A DNA stretch of 64,000 bases from an uncultured Collinsella sp. (GCA_900544115.1 UQTW01000002.1:1-64000), one strand, 5' to 3'; counted from the stretch's first letter, positions 42,657 to 52,435 are shown. Notes: generated by a model not told the origin, from the letters alone. A program made the numbers and translations.

Positions 42657-45323
42657 CTACTCCTGCACCTTGAGGGCTTCGGCCAGGCTGACGCGCTTGA
42701 TAGAGCGCGTGTGCAGCAGCGCCACGACCAGGTAGGTCGCAAAGCCGATGCCGATGCATGCAGCCATGGACCAAGCGGGCACGTAGATCTCGATATTGCC
42801 GTTGTAGGCGAGCAGCATCGAGCGGAAGATGGCCGTGAGCGAGCCAATAATGACCGGCAGGCTCAGCACGAGCGACGCCGCCACGCACAGCGTGATCGAG
42901 CGGATGTACAGATGCGAGATCTCGCTATCGCGATAGCCAAAGACTTTCATGTAGCTGATCGAACGGGCGCTGTGGTCGATCACCGCCTTGGTCAGCAGGT
43001 ACATAAACAGCAGGAAGATAAACACCGCGAGCCCGACCATCATGCCGATCATTTTGCTCATCATGCCGATGAACTGGTCACCCACGGCGCGCATGTCGTC
43101 GGGCGTGGTGTCACCGGCAAAGTAACGAGCATCGAGGTCGAGCTTCTCGTCGCTCACATAGCCGTTAAAGTAGGCGGCGTCGTTGCCGAACAGCTCGTTA
43201 AAGTCATCGATGCTCATATAGATATTCATGTCCGACTTTGAACCCCAGATGCAGTCCTTACCCGCGTACTCAAGAGAATAATCCCGAGCCTCGTACTTGT
43301 CGCGAAGCTCGACCTTCTGGCCCTCGCTCCAGCCAAACTTATCGAGCAGACCGCCGCCAAAGACGACGCGCCCGTCGCCGACGTTGAGGTCTTTCCAATA
43401 GCGCGAATGAGATGAAATGCCGTAGACAGAGATGGCCTCTGTGCCGTTTCCCTCGCCGCGGTCGTATTGCAGCTGGTAAACGGCATATTTCTCGGCCTGC
43501 GCGATTGCGCCCGCGCCGTTGTCGGTCGTGTTGATCGGGTGAATGTCGTCGTTGTCGGTGTCGATCTTAGAGGCCTTGTCGATCAGGTCGATGGCCTCAT
43601 CGCGGTCGCAGCCGAGGGCATCGGCAAGGTCATCGAGGCGCGCATAAAGCGCATCTTTCTTGTCCTGGACCTTGGCGAGCGCGTCCTGCGCCGCGGCCAG
43701 GCTCTCGGCAGACGGAGATGCGGTCGCGGCATCGGCTGCCGTCTGCGCCGCATCGGCCGCGTCGTCAAGCTCGTCATCGGCATCCTGGGCGGCGGAGAGC
43801 AGCGCGCCGTCAATCGACTGCAAGCGCTCGAGCGCCGCCCACTGCCCGCGCTCCTCGGCAGTACCCTCAAGCTCTAGCGGAGCCTTGAGCGTGTACTGGT
43901 GCTCGGCGACCAGGCTTGTCTCCAGGTTGTCCGCATAGTGCGTCATCGTGGGCAGGATCGCCAGGCCAAAGAGCAGCAGCAGCGAGGCAAACGCAATGCC
44001 CACGAAGAGCGTGGCGAAGTTGCCCAGGTTGCGCAGGAAGATGCGCAGGCGAAAGCGCGAGACAAAGCCCATGCGCTCCGGCAGCTGCAGGCCGCGCTTG
44101 GTGCCCGATTTGCCGCTCGCCTCGTGACGAAGGAACTGCAACGGCGTCTTGCCCATCTTGCGAAGCAGGCCCACCAGCGTGATGAGGATGAGCGCGGCAG
44201 CGGGAACCACGGCGCACTTCACAAAAATCTCCCAGCTCCAGTACACCTGGAAGGGAGGCAGGCTGTACGAACCGTAATAGAGGCCGCGCATGGGCTCGGT
44301 AAAGAACGCGACGCCGAGCGCGGTGCCCAAAAGCGCCGCGACCACGCCCACGATGGCGGGAAGTGCCAGGTAGTGCAGCACGATCTCGCGGCGGCGATAG
44401 CCGCTGGCGAGCAGCGTGCCAATGATGGCGCTCTCCTCCTCGATGGTGGCGTCGGTAAGGACCACAAAGACGAACGCCATGATCACTATGATAATGTTGA
44501 GCAGCGTCATCCACATCATGGAGTCGCCGTCGACGTCGTCGCGCGCGTAGCCAATACCCTGGTTGGAATCGGCGTCGATCAGATCGTCCACGCGCGCATC
44601 GGCATCGGTCAGCGCCTCGACCATATCCTGCTCCGCATCGATGCGATCCGCGGTGGGGAGGTCGCGATCGGTAAAAGCAAAGGAGTAGGTGTAGGCAGGT
44701 GCACCACCGGCATCCTCGAGCGCGGCAAAGCCGGCGTCGGTGACCTCGGCCACACCATAGGTGATGGTGTTCACCGTAAAGTCCGAATTGTTGAGGAACA
44801 GCGCCTGGCTATCGGGCTGGGTCATGATGCCGCAGATGGTGTAGGTGCGGCCCTCAAGCTCAACCTTATCGCCCACGACAAGGTCGTTGTTGGTGGCAAA
44901 AACTCGGTCGATAGCCACCTCATCGTCCGTCTTGGGCTGCTTGCCTTCGCAGTAGGACGCGATATCGACCTTGGTGCGGTGCGCATAGGTGCGCAACGTG
45001 CGCTTGGTGCCGTCGTCGCCGGCGGTCTTTTTGATGATGGCGTCGATGGAGAAATTCTTGTAGAGCGTGACGCCGCCGACGTCGTCGGCTGCATCCTCGG
45101 CTGCCTTGAGCTGGTCGTCGGTAGCCTCGAAGGAGGTGGTCACGCGGCCGTCCTCAATCGTGTACGCATCGCGCATGTCGTCGATAAGGCAACCGATGGA
45201 ATGCGCCGCGAGCAAAAAGCCCGAGGTGAGAGCGATGCTCCCGCACATAAGCAAAAAGATGCCCAGGTACTTGCCGATATTGCGGCGCAGCTCGCGCGGG
45301 AGTCGCTTTGCGAGAGGTGTCAT
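42657..45323 (-). CDS. MacB/FtsX-family ABC transporter permease
   Basis: An 888-residue permease with two FtsX membrane units. Helix one is near residue 20, three helices lie at about 265-405 and the end group at 770-888. Between the units is a long extracytoplasmic part with an Ala/Asp-rich coiled region (about 505-590). It probably moves a lipophilic peptide or antibiotic, or acts in envelope stress, with the ATPase at 45332. The ATG at 45323 is preferred to a TTG at 45338, which would overlap the ATPase gene. Confidence 0.9.
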   Translation of the reverse strand: MTPLAKRLPRELRRNIGKYLGIFLLMCGSIALTSGFLLAAHSIGCLIDDMRDAYTIEDGRVTTSFEATDDQLKAAEDAADDVGGVTLYKNFSIDAIIKKTAGDDGTKRTLRTYAHRTKVDIASYCEGKQPKTDDEVAIDRVFATNNDLVVGDKVELEGRTYTICGIMTQPDSQALFLNNSDFTVNTITYGVAEVTDAGFAALEDAGGAPAYTYSFAFTDRDLPTADRIDAEQDMVEALTDADARVDDLIDADSNQGIGYARDDVDGDSMMWMTLLNIIIVIMAFVFVVLTDATIEEESAIIGTLLASGYRRREIVLHYLALPAIVGVVAALLGTALGVAFFTEPMRGLYYGSYSLPPFQVYWSWEIFVKCAVVPAAALILITLVGLLRKMGKTPLQFLRHEASGKSGTKRGLQLPERMGFVSRFRLRIFLRNLGNFATLFVGIAFASLLLLFGLAILPTMTHYADNLETSLVAEHQYTLKAPLELEGTAEERGQWAALERLQSIDGALLSAAQDADDELDDAADAAQTAADAATASPSAESLAAAQDALAKVQDKKDALYARLDDLADALGCDRDEAIDLIDKASKIDTDNDDIHPINTTDNGAGAIAQAEKYAVYQLQYDRGEGNGTEAISVYGISSHSRYWKDLNVGDGRVVFGGGLLDKFGWSEGQKVELRDKYEARDYSLEYAGKDCIWGSKSDMNIYMSIDDFNELFGNDAAYFNGYVSDEKLDLDARYFAGDTTPDDMRAVGDQFIGMMSKMIGMMVGLAVFIFLLFMYLLTKAVIDHSARSISYMKVFGYRDSEISHLYIRSITLCVAASLVLSLPVIIGSLTAIFRSMLLAYNGNIEIYVPAWSMAACIGIGFATYLVVALLHTRSIKRVSLAEALKVQE

Positions 45324-45331
45324 GGCATCGC

Positions 45332-46045
45332 CTACCAATCGAGCTCGGCGGCCGCAACGGGCGACTCGTTGAGCTCATCCTTGACGATGCGGCCGTCGCG
45401 CAGGCGCAGCACGCGGTTGGCCATGCGGGCGATGGCGGCGTTGTGGGTGACAATGATGATGGTGCAGCCGTAGGTGCGGTTGACGTCCTCCATGAGCTGC
45501 AGGATTTCCTTGGACGTCTTGTAGTCAAGCGCGCCGGTGGGCTCGTCGCACAGCAGCAGGCCCGGGTTTTTGACGAGTGCGCGGCCGATGGCGCAACGCT
45601 GCTGTTGGCCGCCCGAGACCTGGCGCGGGAACTTGTTGCGGTGCTCGTAGAGGCCCAGCGAACGCAGCAGGTCGTCGACATTGAGCGGGTTTTTGGACAG
45701 GTGCGCCGTGACCTCGATGTTCTCCTTGATGGTAAGGTCGGGCACCAGGTTGTAGAACTGGAAGACAAAACCCAGCTCACGGCGGCGATACTCGCCCAGA
45801 TCGGTAGGTTTGAGCACCGTGAGGTCGCAGCCGTCCACCATGATGGAGCCACCGTCGGCATCCTCCAGGCCGCCGATCAGGTTGAGAAAGGTCGACTTGC
45901 CCGAGCCCGAGGGCCCCAGCATGACGCAGATCTCGCCGCGGTTGATGGACGTGTCGATGCCATCGAGTACCGTCAGGCGCGCATCACCGTCGCCGTAGTG
46001 TTTCCTGAGCCCGCTGACCTGGACATACGCTTGCTTTGTCGCCAT
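45332..46045 (-). CDS. ABC transporter ATP-binding protein (MacB/LolD type)
   Basis: A 237-residue ATPase. Walker A GPSGSGKST, signature VSGGQQQRCAIGRAL and Walker B LLLCDEPTGALD are complete, and the H-loop THN follows. It is typical of the LolD/MacB group that pairs with FtsX-type permeases, here the gene just downstream (9 bp). GGGGGATAGC precedes the start. Confidence 0.94.
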   Translation of the reverse strand: MATKQAYVQVSGLRKHYGDGDARLTVLDGIDTSINRGEICVMLGPSGSGKSTFLNLIGGLEDADGGSIMVDGCDLTVLKPTDLGEYRRRELGFVFQFYNLVPDLTIKENIEVTAHLSKNPLNVDDLLRSLGLYEHRNKFPRQVSGGQQQRCAIGRALVKNPGLLLCDEPTGALDYKTSKEILQLMEDVNRTYGCTIIIVTHNAAIARMANRVLRLRDGRIVKDELNESPVAAAELDW

Positions 46046-46391
46046 GCTATCCCCCGTTGTTAGCCTTCAGCTACTTTTCTAGGGTAATAGTAAACCCAGG
46101 CGAACTATTTTTAAGCGACAGGCGCGATTTTTTCCAAACCAGTCATTGGGTACTCATTGGGGACAGACTTAAATGACTGAAACCACTCATTTAAGTCTGT
46201 CCCCAATGAGTAAAATCGCTCATTTAAGTCTGTCCCCAATGAGTGGTCCCAAGTGCCGGCAGGAAAGGAACGTCCCCAAAGGCCGGCATATTGGGACAGT
46301 CCTTGCCAACCCGGCTGGCGAACCGGCGAATCGGCAAAGACTGTCCCCGATGACTAGTCGTTTAAGAACGTCCCCAAGTGACGGGTTACGG
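46046..46391. repeat. repeat cluster of the GTCCCCAATGA family
   Basis: No gene seen in these 346 bp. A palindrome with perfect 25-base arms lies at 46152-46176 and 46187-46211 (loop of 10), and a third copy of the arm at 46220-46244. At 46318-46377 is a copy of the 65-bp unit found at 42590-42655. It lies between two ABC operons on the same strand. Confidence 0.85.
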
Positions 46392-47597
46392 CTAGGCATG
46401 GGATTTGGCGCGCGTGAGGGCCAGGCCTACGGCGGCGATGGCGGCGGCGAAGAGCACGGTGACGCCCAGGTCGCAGGCGATGTCGCCCAGCACGGTGAAC
46501 GTCAGGTCCGCGGCGAGCGCCTTGCCGATCGCGTCGTTCACCCAAAACGTCGGCACAAAATGCGCCACGGTCTGCACGGCCGAGCCCATGAACGACAGCG
46601 GCATCCAGGCGCCACCCAAAAACGTCATGAGCATGCCGAGTAAGTTGCCCACACCGTTGAGCAGCTCCTCGCGCGCGCCCAGGCTCGAAAGGGCAAAGCC
46701 AACGGCCAGCGGCGTGCACGCCAGGGCAAACGTCGCCGCCAGCGCCAGGCACACACGGCCCACGCCGACCTCGGCGACCGCGCCGGCAAAGCCCACGACA
46801 CCCATCATGCTCGACACAAACCATATGCAGACGGTGAGCACCGCGGCAGCCGCGAACACGGCAAGCGAACGCCGGCGCTCGGAGATTGGGCCGGCATCCA
46901 TACGACGCACGCGCTCGGGCTCGTTCATGCCCGAAAACACCAGTCCCACCGACACGATGACCGACGAGATGATCGCGTACGCGCCAAAGTTGAAGTACGA
47001 CTCGAGCGTGGTAGCAGCAGTCGAGTCGACCTTGACCTGCTCGATCTGGACCTCCGCGCGCTTTGCGGCCGCGTGCTCGGCGGCCCTTGCGACGTCACCG
47101 TTGGAGGCAGCGGGTTCAAGCGCCGCCGCAGCGCCCGCGAGCGAGATCCAGCGCGAGGCCTCGGCGGACGAAAGCGCCGCCGCCATGGTGCCGGAACCAT
47201 AGGTCACGTCGAGCTTGGGCAGGGCCTCCCCCGCACGGGCGGCTGCAACAAGATCGTCCTCAAACCCCTCCGGGATAAAGAACACGCAATCGGCACTGCC
47301 CTTGGCGCTGTTGCTCTTGGAGAGCGCGTCGGCAAGGTCGTATGTGTCGTCGCCGACGCCCGTGACCAGGTCAAAGCGTGAGCCCAGGTGCTTGGTAAGC
47401 GCCCGCGAAAGGTCGCTATTGTCGCGGTCGACCACGATCACGTTGGTGTCGTAGGGCTTGTACTCGGTAAGCTGCGACGAGTTCCAGCTCACCGAAGCCG
47501 CGATGAATACGCCCATGAGCGAGATGAATACCGTATAGATGAGCAGGTAGAACGGGTGCGCCAGCGCCATGCGAAGCGCGGTCTTAAAGGTGCTCAT
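46392..47597 (-). CDS. ABC-2 type permease, second subunit
   Basis: A 401-residue permease of the YhgE/ABC-2 type. One helix at the start (YLLIYTVFISLMGVFIAASV), a 170-residue external domain, and six helices in the last half (from about 205). It overlaps the previous permease gene by 14 bases. Both should form the heteromeric channel of a drug or peptide exporter with the ATPase at 48781. GGAAGGAGCCGCT supports the ATG at 47597. Confidence 0.88.
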   Translation of the reverse strand: MSTFKTALRMALAHPFYLLIYTVFISLMGVFIAASVSWNSSQLTEYKPYDTNVIVVDRDNSDLSRALTKHLGSRFDLVTGVGDDTYDLADALSKSNSAKGSADCVFFIPEGFEDDLVAAARAGEALPKLDVTYGSGTMAAALSSAEASRWISLAGAAAALEPAASNGDVARAAEHAAAKRAEVQIEQVKVDSTAATTLESYFNFGAYAIISSVIVSVGLVFSGMNEPERVRRMDAGPISERRRSLAVFAAAAVLTVCIWFVSSMMGVVGFAGAVAEVGVGRVCLALAATFALACTPLAVGFALSSLGAREELLNGVGNLLGMLMTFLGGAWMPLSFMGSAVQTVAHFVPTFWVNDAIGKALAADLTFTVLGDIACDLGVTVLFAAAIAAVGLALTRAKSHA

Positions 47598-48771
47598 AGC
47601 GGCTCCTTCCAAAGATCAGCGTAGCGGCGGCGACAAACACCAGGGCCATCAGGACGAGCGCGCCGGCGCGAACAGCGAAGGGCCCCAGGTCCTCAAAGAA
47701 ATACAGGCGATTGAACATGTCGCAGATGAGCTTGACGGGGTTGAGCCAGCACTCGACCGGACAAGCGCGGGCGACGTCGTCGGCAAGCGCCATCGCCGGC
47801 TCGCCGTAGAGGCCGGCGAACAGGGCGCACGTGGTGGCAAAGCCCGTGAGGATGCCCGACTTGGATGCCTTGCCGCCCTTAACGGGAAGCGTGCCCACAA
47901 AAAGCCCCAGGCCCGTGGCGGCAAGCGCGGATGCAGCCCCGCCCAGCAGGCACAACCCCTCGCGCCCGCCAAAGTCGACGCCCACGACCAGGCGCACGTA
48001 GCCGATCGCAACCGCCATCGATGCAAAGGAAACCAGCCACGAGCCGACAAAAATGCCGGCCAGCGACGCCGTCTTGGAAAGACCGCCCACGCAGCGGCGC
48101 GCGCCGAGGCCGGACAGATTGGGCTGCAAATCGACGACGCTCAAGGCGGCAAACTCGGCAGACATCATCGCGACCAGGCCAAAAAGCGCGTAATAGTAGA
48201 TGACCGTGCCATCGGGCGTGGCACGAGTCAGGCTCACGCGGCGGGTTCCGCCCTCGAGCGACAGGGCGCGCGCAACCGCCGCCGGATCGGCGAGCGCCGC
48301 CGGGTTGTCCTGGGCAATCTGGGACATGAGCTCGGCATTTTGCGTATACGAGCTTGCCACCGTTTCAAGGATGCTGCGGTCGGTAAGCACCGACGAGACG
48401 CGCGAGCTGTCGTAACTCGATAGCAGCGTGAGCCTGGGCGTGCCCGCGGCATCAACCGTATAGATGCCCGCGACCTCGCCGGCCTTGAGCGCTTTGCGCG
48501 CGGCAGCCAAGTCTTCGTACTCGCTCACATCGAGCAGCTGATCGTCGCCTGCCTTGGCAAGCGAAGCTGCCACATCCTTAAAGGTCGAGGCATCCCAGGC
48601 CTCGTCCGCCACGACGGCAACCGGCACCGGGTCGACCGTGCCGTCGGAGCTGAGGTTCGCAAACATAAACATGAACATCGTGGAAAGCGCGATAGGAAAG
48701 AGAGCGCCCCAGACCCACGTGCTCGGCCGGCGCAGCAACGTCTTGACTGTGGTGATGATGGTGTTGAACAT
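47584..48771 (-). CDS. ABC-2 type permease, first subunit
   Basis: A 395-residue permease with the same plan as its neighbour: one N-terminal helix (WVWGALFPIALSTMFMFMFA), an external domain of about 150 residues, and six helices (from about 195). It starts 9 bp after the ATPase gene. The ribosome site is weak, so translation may be coupled to the ATPase. Confidence 0.88.
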   Translation of the reverse strand: MFNTIITTVKTLLRRPSTWVWGALFPIALSTMFMFMFANLSSDGTVDPVPVAVVADEAWDASTFKDVAASLAKAGDDQLLDVSEYEDLAAARKALKAGEVAGIYTVDAAGTPRLTLLSSYDSSRVSSVLTDRSILETVASSYTQNAELMSQIAQDNPAALADPAAVARALSLEGGTRRVSLTRATPDGTVIYYYALFGLVAMMSAEFAALSVVDLQPNLSGLGARRCVGGLSKTASLAGIFVGSWLVSFASMAVAIGYVRLVVGVDFGGREGLCLLGGAASALAATGLGLFVGTLPVKGGKASKSGILTGFATTCALFAGLYGEPAMALADDVARACPVECWLNPVKLICDMFNRLYFFEDLGPFAVRAGALVLMALVFVAAATLIFGRSRYEHL

Positions 48772-48780
48772 GGCCGCCCC

Positions 48781-49719
48781 CTAGTCGCGCAGCTCGCGGC
48801 CGGTGATCTCGAGGAACACGTCGTTGAGGGTCGGCGGTTCGGAATAGATGCGGCCGAGCGGCACGTCATGCGAGCGCAGCGCATCGAGAATGTCCGTCAG
48901 GTTGTGCGGGCTCGCTTCGCACGAAAACGTGAGCTGTCCCGCCGTTGCCGAAAGGTCCAGAACGTGCGGCAGGCTTGCGACGGCACCGAGCGCCGCACTC
49001 GGAACCTCGCCGACCTCGATTACAATCTTCTCGCCCATCTGAATCATGCGCTTGAGCTCGTCGTTAGTGCCCTGCGCCAGCACGCGCCCACCGTCCATGA
49101 TCATGATGCGGCTGCAGATCTGCTCGACTTCCTCCATGTAATGGCTGGTATACACCACCGTGGCGCCCTCGTCGCGCAGGCGGCAGATGCCCTCCAGGAT
49201 GGCGTTGCGGCTTTGCGGGTCGACCGCCACCGTGGGTTCGTCAAAAAAGATGAGCTCGGGCTTGTGCGCGATGCCGCAGGCAATGTTGAGCCGGCGCGCC
49301 AGGCCGCCCGAGAGCTTGCCGGGGCGGAACTTGGTAAAGTCGCCCAGGCCGACAAAGTCGATCGCCTCGTCCACCAGCGCGCGGCGGCGCTTGCGGTCGT
49401 TGACGTAGAGACTGCAGAAATAGTCGATGTTCTCGCGCACGGTGAGCTCGTCGAACACCGCCACCTGCTGCGGCACCACACCGATGCGGCGCTTGAGGTC
49501 GTAGCGGGCGGGCGTCATGCGCTCGCCGAACAGCTCGATGGTGCCTTTGTCGTAGGCGAGCAGCTGCAGGATGCAGTTGATGGACGTGGTCTTGCCCGAG
49601 CCGTTGGGGCCCAGCAGGCCAAAGATCTCGCCGGGGGCGATACTCAGGTTAAAGTGGTCGAGCGCAATAAGGTCGTCGTAGCGCTTAACGAGGTTTTCGA
49701 CGTGGACGATGTCTGTCAT
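48781..49719 (-). CDS. ABC exporter ATP-binding protein
   Basis: A 312-residue ATPase of the drug-exporter (DrrA/CcmA-like) group. Walker A GPNGSGKTT, signature LSGGL (instead of the usual LSGGQ), Walker B LIFFDEPTVAVD, H-loop TSHYMEE. A C-terminal extension of about 90 residues is normal for this group. First gene of a three-gene operon, divergent from the kinase and regulator pair at 49919-51690, which probably controls it. Confidence 0.92.
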   Translation of the reverse strand: MTDIVHVENLVKRYDDLIALDHFNLSIAPGEIFGLLGPNGSGKTTSINCILQLLAYDKGTIELFGERMTPARYDLKRRIGVVPQQVAVFDELTVRENIDYFCSLYVNDRKRRRALVDEAIDFVGLGDFTKFRPGKLSGGLARRLNIACGIAHKPELIFFDEPTVAVDPQSRNAILEGICRLRDEGATVVYTSHYMEEVEQICSRIMIMDGGRVLAQGTNDELKRMIQMGEKIVIEVGEVPSAALGAVASLPHVLDLSATAGQLTFSCEASPHNLTDILDALRSHDVPLGRIYSEPPTLNDVFLEITGRELRD

Positions 49720-49918
49720 GAGGCGGCCCTTCTGTTGGTCGTGGCCCGGTACGATTGCATCATCGCAGGAGCGGGCGGCGCGCGCCAGTGAGCTTTGTCA
49801 CGAGTGCGAGGGTCTTGGTCGTGCGGCCTGCCGACGCCCCCGCTTTGCCACGCGGGAGGAATGTCACGGTTGCGCAGGCGGCCCCTCCACCATGCGCGGC
49901 TTCGCGTACAATACCCGT

Positions 49919-51064
49919 ATGAACAGGCTTTTCGACAAATTGATCGTGCTGGCGTGCTGTATTGCGGCCGCCATGGGTCTTGCTGTGAACGCTCACCTGG
50001 TCGCGGCGTTTTGCCTTGGCGTTATTGCCACCTCGCTAGCCGAGGTCGCACGGGGGAACCGCGCCCGCCGTGCGAGCGAGGCCGCGAGCTACGTTTACGT
50101 CATCGCGGCTGTCTTCGTGCCGCCGTTTGTGCCGTTTGCGCCTCTCGCCCTCTATGACATCGCGCGGCGCGTGCGCCGTGAGCACGCCTGGATCGCGCTG
50201 GGCATTGGCGTCGTCTTTGTCTTTGCGCTCGTCGCGGACCTTCGCACCGACGCGCTCACCGCCCGAACGCTCCTGCTGACCGCCATCCTTTCGGTTGCCG
50301 CCACCTTGCTATCGCTACGTACCGCCCAGTTAGAGCGCGAGCAGCAGCGCATGCGCCGTACCCGAGACGAGCTGCAGGAACGAGCCCTCGCGCTCGAGGC
50401 GCGCAACCGCGACCTTGCCGACCGCCAGGACTACGAAGTCGAGCTCGCGACGCTCGCCGAACGCGCCCGCATCGCGCGCGAGATCCACGATAATGTCGGG
50501 CACCAGCTCACGCGTGCCTCGCTGCAGACCGAGGCCCTGCGCGTCGTGCACGCCGACGAGCCCGGCGTCGCCGCCGATTTCGCCGACGTCAAATACACCG
50601 TTGACGAGGCGCTCCAGCTCGTGCGCGCCAGCGTCCACGCGCTCAACGACAACGCCGTCGACCTTTCCGTGCAGCTCGAACGCATCGTTGAAGGCGCGCG
50701 CTCGGACGGCGGTCCGCGGATTGAGCTTGAAGTTATGACCGAACATGCGCCCGCAAACGTCGCGAACTGCTTTGCGGCGGTCCTGCGCGAGGCGCTCTCC
50801 AACACCATGCGCCACGCCCATGCCAAAACCATTACCGTGCGGTGCATGGAGCATCCGTCGTTTTACCAGCTCATCGTTACCGATGATGGCGCAGACGCGA
50901 CCCCGGCGAGCAGCAGCAACGTCGCAGAAGGCATGGGGCTCGTCTCCATGCGCGAGCGCGTCGAGGCGCTTGGCGGCACTTTCACCGCCGGCCCGCGTGC
51001 CGGCGCCGGCGGCTGGCGTGTGTTTGCCACCGTCCCCAAACAGCAAGGAGATGACGCCCGATGA
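49919..51064 (+). CDS. sensor histidine kinase (LiaS/DesK-like)
   Basis: A 381-residue HisKA_3 kinase. Five to six helices span residues 8-130, with short loops, so it may sense within the membrane. A coiled linker leads to the His box with H190 (ARIAREIHDNVGHQLTRASL). The ATPase has an N-box (REALSNTMRHAHA) and a G-box (GMGLVSMRERVEALGG). The start at 49919 begins only six bases after a TACAAT box (49908-49913), so the mRNA may be leaderless. It overlaps the regulator gene by four bases. Confidence 0.9.
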   Translation: MNRLFDKLIVLACCIAAAMGLAVNAHLVAAFCLGVIATSLAEVARGNRARRASEAASYVYVIAAVFVPPFVPFAPLALYDIARRVRREHAWIALGIGVVFVFALVADLRTDALTARTLLLTAILSVAATLLSLRTAQLEREQQRMRRTRDELQERALALEARNRDLADRQDYEVELATLAERARIAREIHDNVGHQLTRASLQTEALRVVHADEPGVAADFADVKYTVDEALQLVRASVHALNDNAVDLSVQLERIVEGARSDGGPRIELEVMTEHAPANVANCFAAVLREALSNTMRHAHAKTITVRCMEHPSFYQLIVTDDGADATPASSSNVAEGMGLVSMRERVEALGGTFTAGPRAGAGGWRVFATVPKQQGDDAR

Positions 51065-51690
51065 GGCTCATAGTTGTCGACGACGACCGCTTGGTAGTCG
51101 ATTCGCTCAAGATTATCCTGGGCGCCCAGCCGCAGATCGAAGTGGTGGGCACCGGAGCCGACGGCAACGACGCGGTGGCACTCTACGCCGAGCACGCGCC
51201 CGATATCGCGCTGCTCGACATTCAGATGCCGGGGCGCGACGGGCTTTCGGCGGCGCGCGAAATCCTTGAGCACGACCCCGCGGCACGCGTGGTGTTTCTG
51301 ACGACATTCTCGGATGACGAGTACATTGTATCGGCGCTCAAGCTGGGCGCCCGCGGTTACCTGATCAAGACCGATGTCGCCGCCATTCCGCCAGCGTTGG
51401 CGCAGGTCATGGATGGCAAACGCGTGCTCGAGGGCAAGGCGATCGAAGATGTTGACTTTGACGGGATGGGCGACAAGACGGGCACGCCCCGCCGGCCCGC
51501 AGCCTTTGCCAGCCTGACCGACCGCGAGTTCGAAGTCGCCGAGCTCATCGCCCGCGGCCTCGATAACAAGGAGATCGCTGCCACCGCCTATATGGGCGAA
51601 GGCACCGTGCGCAACCACATTAGCTCGATCCTAGCCAAAATGGGCCTGCGCAACCGCACGCAGATCGCCATCGCCTACCTGCGAGGGTAA
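51061..51690 (+). CDS. NarL/LuxR-family response regulator
   Basis: A 209-residue regulator. Receiver with acidic residues VVDDDR, phospho-Asp D53 (IALLDIQMPG), Thr in VFLTTFSD and Lys in YLIKTDV. LuxR HTH: IARGLDNKEIAATAYMGEGT and VRNHISSILAKMG. It works with the kinase at 49919; the divergent ABC exporter is its likely target. Confidence 0.93.
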   Translation: MRLIVVDDDRLVVDSLKIILGAQPQIEVVGTGADGNDAVALYAEHAPDIALLDIQMPGRDGLSAAREILEHDPAARVVFLTTFSDDEYIVSALKLGARGYLIKTDVAAIPPALAQVMDGKRVLEGKAIEDVDFDGMGDKTGTPRRPAAFASLTDREFEVAELIARGLDNKEIAATAYMGEGTVRNHISSILAKMGLRNRTQIAIAYLRG

Positions 51691-51751
51691 TTACCCAACA
51701 ACCGACCACCCCGGCAAAGTAAAATGGCTGCCACCGATTTAATGCCATTTC

Positions 51752-51903
51752 AAAACTATGCCGGTTTACTACGATGAATCGACCACCTTCGACCACGGCA
51801 AATTGCGCGCTTCCAAAACCGCAGGTAGAACGCTTGCAATATTTAGAAAAATGCAGTCATGGTCGGGAATGCCGAATTCATCGTAGTAAACCGACATAGT
51901 TTT
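51752..51903. repeat. palindromic element 1, 152 bp
   Basis: Terminal arms of 28 bases (51752-51779 and 51876-51903) pair with one mismatch. The inside contains AAAACCGCAGGTAGAACGC, also seen in elements 2 and 3 as an internal hairpin. Confidence 0.85.
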
Positions 51904-51997
51904 ATTCGCGACGGCCCTGCACGAGTGCCTCCGCAAACCTCACGAGACCAAAATGATCCGTTTTCTTCCGCCCACGGAGATCGGCTGACGGCGCCCA

Positions 51998-52155
51998 CCA
52001 CGAAATCGGCCCATCTACTACGTTTGACCCGATACCCCTGACCATAGCCGCGTTTCATGAAAAACCGCAGGCGTTCTACCTGCGGTTTTCATTTCGCATT
52101 GCTTGCCGTGGTCGAGGGCTGCCGCCTAAACATAGTAGATGGGCCCATTTCGTGG
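51998..52155. repeat. palindromic element 2, 158 bp
   Basis: Terminal arms of 28 bases (51998-52025 and 52128-52155) pair with two mismatches. The centre is a terminator-like hairpin, ACCGCAGG with CCTGCGGT, bordered by A- and T-runs. Confidence 0.85.
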
Positions 52156-52249
52156 CAGACGGATCACGCGGCAGCCTTCGCAAGGCAAAAATGATCCGCT
52201 TTCCTCCGTCCATGGGAGATCAAGAGCTGTCACGGATATGGTGCCATTT

Positions 52250-52403
52250 CAAAACTATGCCGGATTACGGAGCTAAAGTCGGGGCCCTCATCCATACCTT
52301 CATTTTTTGAAAAACGGCAGGCTATCTACCTGCGGTTTTGTTTTTGCGATTTTCTATATGGTCGGAGGTTCGCCATCCAGCCCCGTAATCCGGCATGGTT
52401 TTG
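52250..52403. repeat. palindromic element 3, 154 bp
   Basis: Terminal arms of 25 bases (52250-52274 and 52379-52403) pair with two mismatches. Left arm and left flank (GCCATTTCAAAACTATGCCGG) match element 1. The centre has the GGCAGG/CCTGC hairpin with A- and T-runs. Confidence 0.85.
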
Positions 52404-52435
52404 TTAGCGGCGGCCCAGCCGCGCGTTCAAGCGCG

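Noticed and set aside
46192..46643. Frame of 156 codons through the repeat cluster at 46173-46643
   Set aside because: It runs through palindromes and then antisense to the ABC-2 permease gene; no coding features.
51752..52403. Integron attC sites or a CRISPR array
   Set aside because: No cassette genes, no GTTRRRY core sites, no regular short direct repeats with spacers, and no integrase or cas gene nearby.
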